Shown here: positions 57,316-64,000 of the stretch, one piece after another
Position numbering within the stretch: the first letter of the stretch is position 1
How the letters are laid out: each line of letters begins with the position of its first letter
DNA from: Pseudomonas syringae
Lineage (GTDB): Bacteria > Pseudomonadota > Gammaproteobacteria > Pseudomonadales > Pseudomonadaceae
Assembly (NCBI RefSeq): GCF_021606685.1
Contig: NZ_WKCB01000003.1
Span: 62,001-126,000 of the forward strand
Reading direction: 5' to 3'
Length of the DNA stretch: 64,000 nucleotides
Position numbers and translations under genes: made by a program
Notes under the pieces: model-generated
Told to the model about the DNA's origin: nothing
What the model saw: only the letters and a program-made list of their open reading frames with translations
The model's database searches: none

Positions 57316-58010
57316 ACGCGGTTCTTCCAGGCATGTTGGCAGGCGACCTGTTCGGTGAGCAGGGTGCGCAGCAGGTTCAGGGCGTGGGGCCACTGGGTTT
57401 GAGTGGGTTGGACAGTGCCGGTACTCAGTTCCAGCTGCCATTCGTCGCCCGGGGTGAGCAGCAGGCCGAGGGCGTAGGGGAACGGCACGTCATGGATCCA
57501 GCCGGCATAGGCGGCGGGCGGCTGTTCTTCGGTGACCACCAGCAATACGGCCGGGGCGCCTTCGTTGAGCAGCGCGGCGGCTTCAAGCACGCCGTGTTCC
57601 AGGCCGTCGCCAGCGGCGGCGAGAGCGGTCATTTCGCTGGTTTCATTGCGCAGGATCGACCACAGGCCAATCACGGCGTTATGCACCGACAGGCTGAACT
57701 GGGTCGGCGACAGCGGCTGATCGTTGGCCAAGTCACTCAGGATGTCGAGGGTGCGCGGGGTTTCGCCGTGGCGGGACACAAACACCAGGGGCAAATCCTG
57801 CAAGCCCTCGGCCAGTGGCCAGCCGACGCTGAACGCCATACGCGCCAGGCGGCTCAGGCGGCGGCGCTGCATGGCCGGCAGGAACGACACGTCAGGAAAC
57901 GTTTCACTGGCAGGCAGCAACACCGGATTCCGACACCAGGCGTGCCAGTCGTCCGCGCTCTCAAGGCCAGGGCCCCAGGCGCGCCATTGGGCGATGTTGA
58001 AAGTGATCAC
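57291..58010 (-). CDS. apeC: Beta-ketoacyl synthase-like chain-length factor, ApeC, GTG start
   Basis: A 239-residue protein of the N-terminal ketosynthase type (FNIAQWRAWGPGLESADDW ... SLSVHNAVIGLWSILRNET). It lacks the active-site cysteine region, having HNAVIGLWSI where a ketosynthase would carry Cys. Such proteins act as the chain-length factor paired with ApeO. First gene of the operon. GTG (VITFNIAQ) at 58010 fits family N-termini; the ribosome site is weak. Confidence 0.84.
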   Translation of the reverse strand: MITFNIAQWRAWGPGLESADDWHAWCRNPVLLPASETFPDVSFLPAMQRRRLSRLARMAFSVGWPLAEGLQDLPLVFVSRHGETPRTLDILSDLANDQPLSPTQFSLSVHNAVIGLWSILRNETSEMTALAAAGDGLEHGVLEAAALLNEGAPAVLLVVTEEQPPAAYAGWIHDVPFPYALGLLLTPGDEWQLELSTGTVQPTQTQWPHALNLLRTLLTEQVACQHAWKNRVWNWQRKP

Positions 58011-58346
58011 TGAGAAGGTATCCCGCCCCTGCGGGCTTCCATGTGCGGCCAATGGCCCCGAAAACCGGGACAGGGAGCAATAGCCGAATGGCGCGCATTA
58101 TCCCGGTGCTGTGGGGTTCTAGCAAACTTTGGTAAAGAATTGTGCACGGCGATTACAAAATAATTGGCAAGAGTTACAGATTGTCCTTTACCTGGGGTCT
58201 GGTTGGTTTGTCAGACCGTTCCTGATTTCTTGCATGAGGCGTACTACATCCTGTTTTTAATGCAGCAATGCATGGATGAACGAGGTAGCTAACAGGCGCT
58301 TTTGCGCTCTACACTCGGACATTCATTGATACACGGAGGTTTTTCC
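58011..58346. other. Divergent promoter region of the aryl polyene operon and the ParA-like gene
   Basis: This 336-bp gap is AT-richer than its surroundings. GGTCTG (58196-58201) and CAGACC (58212-58217) form an inverted repeat that could be an operator. No clear -35/-10 pair is claimed on either strand, and no regulator gene is adjacent. Confidence 0.55.
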
Positions 58347-59117
58347 ATGCGGCGTGTGGTGTTCAATCAGAAAGGCGGCGTTGGCAAGTCCAGCATTGCC
58401 TGCAACCTGGCGGCGGTCAGCGCCAGTGAAGGCTATCGAACCCTGTTGGTGGACCTCGATGCACAGGCCAATTCAACCCAGTACCTGACTGGGTTGACGG
58501 GCGACGATATCCCCATGGGGATCGCGGATTTTTTCAAGCAAACCCTGTCTTCCGGGCCGTTCTCCAAGAAAAACAAGGTGGATATCTACGAAACGCCGTT
58601 CGACAACCTGCACGTCATCACGGCCACCGCCGAGCTGGCGGACCTGCAACCCAAGCTCGAAGCCAAGCACAAGATCAACAAGCTGCGAAAGCTGCTGGAT
58701 GAGCTGAGCGAGGATTACGACCGAATTTATCTGGACACTCCGCCAGCGTTGAACTTCTATGCGGTTTCGGCGCTGATTGCCGCCGATCGCGTGCTGATCC
58801 CCTTTGACTGCGACAGCTTCTCGCGCCAGGCGCTGTATGGCCTATTGCGTGAAATCGAAGAATTGAAGGACGACCACAACGAAGGCCTCGAAGTGGAAGG
58901 CATCGTGGTCAACCAGTTCCAGGCCCGGGCGAGCCTGCCGCAGCAGATGCTCGACGAGTTGATCGCCGAAGGCTTGCCGGTACTGCCGGTGTACCTGGCC
59001 AGCTCGGTGCGCATGCGCGAGTCGCACCAGGAGAGCAAACCGCTGATCCACCTGGACCCACGACACAAACTGACCCAGCAGTTTGTGGAGCTGCATAACC
59101 TGCTGGAAAACGCCTGA
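58347..59117 (+). CDS. ParA/MinD-family ATPase without an adjacent ParB
   Basis: A 256-residue P-loop ATPase with deviant Walker A KGGVGKSS (residues 8-15), VDLDAQANST, and the switch region YLDTPPALNFYAV. ACACGGAGG precedes the ATG; a 15-codon upstream extension is rejected. No parB or parS-like site is nearby, so chromosome partitioning is unlikely. Orphan members of this family position large complexes or granules in the cell. Confidence 0.86.
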   Translation: MRRVVFNQKGGVGKSSIACNLAAVSASEGYRTLLVDLDAQANSTQYLTGLTGDDIPMGIADFFKQTLSSGPFSKKNKVDIYETPFDNLHVITATAELADLQPKLEAKHKINKLRKLLDELSEDYDRIYLDTPPALNFYAVSALIAADRVLIPFDCDSFSRQALYGLLREIEELKDDHNEGLEVEGIVVNQFQARASLPQQMLDELIAEGLPVLPVYLASSVRMRESHQESKPLIHLDPRHKLTQQFVELHNLLENA

Positions 59118-59140
59118 TCTGAAGCACTACGAAGATCCAA

Positions 59141-59229
59141 TGTGGGAGGGGGCTTGCTCCCGATGGCAGTGTGTCAGCCAGCCTATCTGGTACTGATACA
59201 CCGCTATCGGGAGCAAGCCCCCTCCCACA
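59141..59229. repeat. REPIN between the ParA-like gene and trxC
   Basis: Inverted arms tgtgggagggggcttgctcc and ggagcaagccccctcccaca between convergent genes. Confidence 0.88.
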
Positions 59230-59257
59230 TTTTGACCACAGTGTTCTTGAGGCCGGA

Positions 59258-59692
59258 TTAGATCCCCTGACTGCGCAACCAACTCATCAACTGCGGCAAC
59301 GGAAACGCCCCACTCTGGCGCGCCACTTCGCGGCCGTTCTTGAACAGTATCAAGCTCGGTATCGAGCGAATCCCCAACTGCGCCGACAACTGCTGATTGG
59401 CCTCGCTGTCCAGCTTGGCCAGCCGGCACTTGCCCTCCAACTGCGCGGCCGCCTGCTCAAACACCGGCGCAAACGACTTGCACGGCCCGCACCAGTCGGC
59501 CCACACATCCACCAACAATGGCAAATCGCCCTTGATCTGGCTGGCGTAGTCGCCCTGCTTCAGCTCAAACGGTTTGTTCAATAAAACCGTCTGCTTACAA
59601 CGCCCGCATTTCGGCGCATCGCCCAGGCGTTCGCCGGGGATGCGGTTGAGGCCGTTGCAGTGGGGGCAAGGGATTACAAGAGGTTCGGACAT
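59258..59692 (-). CDS. trxC: Thioredoxin 2
   Basis: A 144-residue thioredoxin with an extra N-terminal zinc domain (CPHC ... CGRC, residues 9-30). The active site WCGPCK lies near residue 67. Start MSEPLVIPCPHC fits the family; a 26-codon upstream frame is rejected. In enterics trxC responds to oxidative stress; no such promoter element was identified here. Confidence 0.94.
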   Translation of the reverse strand: MSEPLVIPCPHCNGLNRIPGERLGDAPKCGRCKQTVLLNKPFELKQGDYASQIKGDLPLLVDVWADWCGPCKSFAPVFEQAAAQLEGKCRLAKLDSEANQQLSAQLGIRSIPSLILFKNGREVARQSGAFPLPQLMSWLRSQGI

Positions 59693-59834
59693 GGTGGGTT
59701 CCTTGGGGGCCAATGGAGTGTAGTTGGAGCCAAACCCGAGGTTTATCAAGGTGCAAACACGACGACTCATCCACTCACAGTTTGCCGATGCTGATACGAG
59801 CCCGACTATCTAGGCTGGTGGAGCTTGTTCTGTT

Positions 59835-59864
59835 TTGCGCCACCTGTCTGTTTGCGGCTATAGC
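59835..59864 (+). promoter_or_regulatory. Candidate higBA promoter
   Basis: TTGCGC (59835-59840) and TATAGC (59859-59864) are 18 bases apart; the -10 box overlaps the first palindromic operator. Confidence 0.4.
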
Positions 59865-59914
59865 AAATTGCGATATTCAGGAGTCGGGTTTAACCTTCAT
59901 AGCAAGATGCGATA
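59859..59914 (+). promoter_or_regulatory. Two operator-like palindromes upstream of higBA
   Basis: TATAGCAAATTGCGATA (59859-59875) has dyad symmetry around its centre. CATAGCAAGATGCGATA (59898-59914) is the same at 15 of 17 positions. The second ends just before the AAGGATG ribosome site of higB. Autoregulation by the HigA antitoxin is the likely role. Confidence 0.6.
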
Positions 59915-59924
59915 AGGATGTTGC

Positions 59925-60221
59925 ATGCGAGTGATCAGCGAGAAAAGGATATGGGAAGCGAAGGAAAAGTGGCCACGCTCAGCATCGGCTTTGGACCAGT
60001 GGTATCGGGTAATGAAGCGAAATGATCCCAAGGACTTCGCGGCGATGAAAACCATGTTTCCCGCCACGGATAAAGTCGGGGCGTTTCACATATTCGATAT
60101 TGGCGGCAACAAACTGAGGTTGATCGCGGGTGTGGAGTATCAGGCGCAGCGCGTTTACATCAAGCACCTGCTCGATCATCGCGATTATGAGAAAGATAAA
60201 TGGAAGGAAAAAATCAGATGA
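59925..60221 (+). CDS. higB: HigB-type toxin (mRNA interferase)
   Basis: A 98-residue HigB-family protein: MRVISEKRIWEAKEKWP, KVGAFHIFDIGGNKLRLIAGVEY, then VYIKHLLDHRDYEKDKW. The HLLDHRDYDK-type C-terminus is the family signature. Its gene precedes the antitoxin gene, as usual for hig systems, and overlaps it by four bases. The toxin cleaves mRNA on ribosomes in characterised relatives. Confidence 0.9.
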   Translation: MRVISEKRIWEAKEKWPRSASALDQWYRVMKRNDPKDFAAMKTMFPATDKVGAFHIFDIGGNKLRLIAGVEYQAQRVYIKHLLDHRDYEKDKWKEKIR

Positions 60222-60619
60222 GCGCGCTTATGCGAGTAGCAGCCGAACACTGGCAATTCGTTGCGCCAGTGATGCGCAAACCAGAAAACGAGGCTGACTA
60301 CGACGCGCTGGTGTCTGGTCTGGACGAGTTGCTGAGCCTGATCGGCGAAGACGACAACAGCCCGCTGATGAGCTTGGTGGACATCCTCAGCGACTGGATC
60401 GAAGCCTATGACCATGAGCATCGCCCCATGCCCGTCGCCAGTGGAGTCGATGTGCTGCGCTACATGATGCGCGAACATAACCTTACCCAGAGTGACCTGC
60501 CGGGTGTGGGCGCACAATCGGTTGTGTCTGAGGTGTTGAGCGGAAAGCGCCAGCTCAACGTGCGGCAGATTCGTTGGCTGGCTGAGCGGTTTGGGGTGTC
60601 AGTGGAAACCTTTATCTAG
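60218..60619 (+). CDS. higA: HigA-type antitoxin (helix-turn-helix)
   Basis: A 133-residue antitoxin starting MSALMRVAAEHWQ. An N-terminal helical toxin-binding part is followed by a HTH (NLTQSDLPGVGAQSVVSEVLSGKRQLNVRQIRWLAERFGVS, residues 87-127). It would neutralise HigB and repress the operon. ATGA overlap with higB; its 3' end overlaps the convergent GNAT gene by eight bases. Confidence 0.9.
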   Translation: MSALMRVAAEHWQFVAPVMRKPENEADYDALVSGLDELLSLIGEDDNSPLMSLVDILSDWIEAYDHEHRPMPVASGVDVLRYMMREHNLTQSDLPGVGAQSVVSEVLSGKRQLNVRQIRWLAERFGVSVETFI

Positions 60620-61181
60620 ATGAGGCACCTGTGAACACGTAAACGCAGGTGTCATCTACCACCCCGGATTTATCGCGTCGCGCATTGGTAAGCAGCGCCT
60701 CGCGCTTAAACCCGCAACGTTCTGCCACGTTGATGCTGCGCAGGTTGCGTCCGGCGGTAGTGAGTTCGAGCCGCTTGGCGTGGAAGTACTCCACAGCAAT
60801 GTCGCGCACCAAGGCACAGGCTTCGCTGGCGTAGCCTTTGCCCATGCTGTTGCTGCCGACCCAGTAGCCGATTTCCAGATACGGGATGCTCATGTCGCGG
60901 ATAAACAGGCTGATACAGCCAACCAGCGCGTCGGAACTGTTCTCGATGATCAAGAACTTGTACTCATTCTGATCGGCGCTGAAGTTATCCACTGCTGTTT
61001 GCATATTGGCGCGCGCATCTTCCAGGCGCGGGCTGCCATTTGCCCACAGCAGAAAGTCGATGTGGGGCTGGCTGAAGTCGCTGATCAGGTCATGCATGTC
61101 CGACACTCTGTCGAGTGTCGGAGCTGCGAGGTGCAGGCGGGTGCTGCGTAACAGCCCCGCCGGGATGTCAGAAAGTTTCAC
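60612..61181 (-). CDS. RimJ/RimL-type GNAT acetyltransferase, GTG start
   Basis: A 189-residue GNAT protein. The acetyl-CoA loop GYWVGSNSMGKGYASEA is near residue 110 and the NLRSINVAERCGFKREA motif near 150. GTG (VKLSDIPAG) has AAGGAG upstream and is preferred over an in-frame codon at 61229. The substrate is unknown; relatives acetylate protein N-termini or small amines. Confidence 0.87.
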   Translation of the reverse strand: MKLSDIPAGLLRSTRLHLAAPTLDRVSDMHDLISDFSQPHIDFLLWANGSPRLEDARANMQTAVDNFSADQNEYKFLIIENSSDALVGCISLFIRDMSIPYLEIGYWVGSNSMGKGYASEACALVRDIAVEYFHAKRLELTTAGRNLRSINVAERCGFKREALLTNARRDKSGVVDDTCVYVFTGASSR

Positions 61182-61192
61182 GGTGCGTCTCC

Positions 61193-62704
<1,512 letters not shown>

Positions 62705-64000
62705 TTAGTCGAGTTTGGTGGGCGGCGGTTCCGGCGCATCGTCGACTTTGCCGGGTGGCGGCTCGGGCGCGTCCTGCTCTGCGGCAGGCCCGGCGATGGT
62801 CTTGCGATCATCCTCCACCGGCACCAGTTTGTACTCTTGACCGTGCATGTTCTTGAGGTACACCTCCATCTGCCGGAACGAGATGTTGATGTGCTGTTTC
62901 TTGAACTCACGGTTGATATAGCGGTTGACCTCGTCCAGCACCGGGTTGCGGTCACCCAGGTCGCGCACGTGCATGCGCAGTTCGTGGTCGAGGGTGCTTT
63001 CGCCGAAGTTGAGGAAGTAAACGTGGGGTTCTGGTTCTTTCAGGACACGCGGGTTTTCCCTGGCGGCCTTGAGTAACAGTTCCTTCACCAGGTCCAGGTC
63101 GGAGCCGTAGTCCACACCCAGCTTCAAGGTGACGCGGGTGATGGTGTCAGTCAGCGACCAGTTGATCAGTTGCCCGGTAATGAACGTCTTGTTCGGGACG
63201 ATGATGTCCTTGCGGTCGAAGTCGGTGATGGTGGTGGCGCGAATGCGGATCTTGCTCACCGTGCCCGACAGGTTGCCGATGGTGATGGTGTCGCCGATAC
63301 GTACCGGGCGCTCGAACAGGATCATGATGCCGGAGATAAAGTTGGCGAAAATCTCCTGCATCCCGAAGCCCAACCCCACCGATAGCGCCGCGACCAGCCA
63401 TTGCAACTTGTCCCAGCTCACGCCGAGTGTGGAGAGGGTAGAGACAAAGCCCACGCCGGCGATCACATACGACAGCAAGGTAGTGGTGGCGTAGGCACTG
63501 CCCTGGGCCAGGTCCAGCTTGGACAGCACCAGCACTTCCAGCAGGCCGGGCAGGTTGCGGGCCAGGGCGAAAGTGATGCCGATGATGATCAGCGCGCCGA
63601 GCAAATCGCCGATGCTGATCGGCACCATGCTGATATTGGCGCCGGTGCCGCTGGTGTATTCGTAGAGGGTGACGTTGTCGAGGTAGGAGAAGACCGAAAT
63701 CAGGTCCGACCACACCCAATACAGCGCGGCGATAAAGCCGCCGAGCAGGGCCAGGCGGATCAGGCGCATCGACTGTTCGTTGACCTGCTCGATGTCCAGG
63801 GTCGGCTCTTCGATCACCGCTTCGCCGTCGCCGGCTTCCTTGGCGGCCTGGCGTTTGGCCAGCGCCCGCGCATAGGCCAGGCGCCGTGCGGCGACGCCCA
63901 GGCCGCGTACGAAGGTGGCTTCGATCACCAGCCAGAACATCAGCAGATACAGGGTGTTGATCAAGCGGTCACTGAGCTTGAGCGCGGTGTAGTAGTAGCC
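62705..64000 (-). CDS. Large mechanosensitive channel (MscK/KefA-like), C-terminal part, runs off the right edge
   Basis: The visible 431 residues are in one frame to base 64000 with no start needed. They hold several membrane helices and then the MscS core: LSVGLGFGMQEIFANFISGIMILFERPVRIGDTITIGNLSGTV, the pore helix and beta domain. A polar C-terminus ends with a repeated DAPEPPP. The upstream residues (GYYYTALKLSDRL) continue the helices, so the apparent TTG start at 63964 is internal. It would open under osmotic downshock. The full length cannot be seen. Confidence 0.88.
   Translation of the reverse strand, partial: GYYYTALKLSDRLINTLYLLMFWLVIEATFVRGLGVAARRLAYARALAKRQAAKEAGDGEAVIEEPTLDIEQVNEQSMRLIRLALLGGFIAALYWVWSDLISVFSYLDNVTLYEYTSGTGANISMVPISIGDLLGALIIIGITFALARNLPGLLEVLVLSKLDLAQGSAYATTTLLSYVIAGVGFVSTLSTLGVSWDKLQWLVAALSVGLGFGMQEIFANFISGIMILFERPVRIGDTITIGNLSGTVSKIRIRATTITDFDRKDIIVPNKTFITGQLINWSLTDTITRVTLKLGVDYGSDLDLVKELLLKAARENPRVLKEPEPHVYFLNFGESTLDHELRMHVRDLGDRNPVLDEVNRYINREFKKQHINISFRQMEVYLKNMHGQEYKLVPVEDDRKTIAGPAAEQDAPEPPPGKVDDAPEPPPTKLD

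Noticed and set aside
58011..59117. A plasmid-type partition locus or replication origin
   Set aside because: Only a ParA-like gene is present; there is no parB, parS-like repeat, rep gene or DnaA-box cluster.
59713..59934. A possible 73-codon gene before higB
   Set aside because: It overlaps the trxC upstream region, both higBA operator-like sites and the higB start, and resembles no family. A short hydrophobic stretch is not enough support.

Overview
The window is a chromosomal segment of a Pseudomonas, most likely of the P. fluorescens group. The gene order ubiB-ubiJ-ubiE / pha cluster / hslVU-SPOR-argS-priA / rpmE / malic enzyme / ponA / pilMNOPQ-aroK-aroB-damX / gltBD / hemE is the usual pseudomonad order. 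The protein sequences are typical of that genus, and the spaces between operons are filled with paired inverted REP sequences (REPINs) of the kind abundant in P. fluorescens. This assignment is inferred from gene content and order; no database search was run.

Layout. 1-1727: ubiquinone genes (ubiB partial, ubiJ, ubiE) on the minus strand. 1872-8934: medium-chain-length polyhydroxyalkanoate (PHA) locus, with a granule protein, phaI and phaF rightward and phaC1-phaZ-phaC2-phaD leftward. phaC1 has a candidate sigma-54 promoter. 9184-16771: DUF971 protein, the heat-shock protease hslVU behind a near-consensus sigma-32 promoter, a SPOR protein, argS and priA. 17204-19708: rpmE, a secreted nuclease whose signal-peptide codons carry a terminator-like hairpin, and malic enzyme. 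19934-29491: PBP1A, divergent from a structurally reduced pilMNOPQ operon that continues into aroK, aroB and damX. PilM lacks most of its C-terminal half, PilO and PilP are one protein, and PilQ is short. 29846-37053: gltBD and hemE. 37174-40122: MFS transporter with a divergent LysR regulator, a lone PemK/MazF-type toxin and a candidate small RNA.

40153-58010 is one long leftward operon for an aryl polyene (APE) type pigment, with genes in the order apeC-D-E-F-G-HI-J-K-L-M-N-O-P-Q-R. Inserted among these are an MIO-type aromatic amino-acid ammonia-lyase, an FAD enzyme with a halogenase-like WxWxIP motif, and a methyltransferase. Neighbouring genes mostly overlap by 4 to 25 bases. The cluster carries two scars: a REPIN inserted in frame at the 5' end of apeL, and a roughly 300-bp tandem duplication at the apeHI/apeJ junction that leaves a 37-codon chimeric ORF.

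58347-64000: a ParA-like ATPase, thioredoxin 2, a higBA toxin-antitoxin pair with two operator-like repeats, a GNAT acetyltransferase, the pseudokinase AMPylase selO and the 3' part of a large mechanosensitive channel gene running off the window. No rRNA, tRNA, CRISPR array, prophage or intact insertion sequence was seen.
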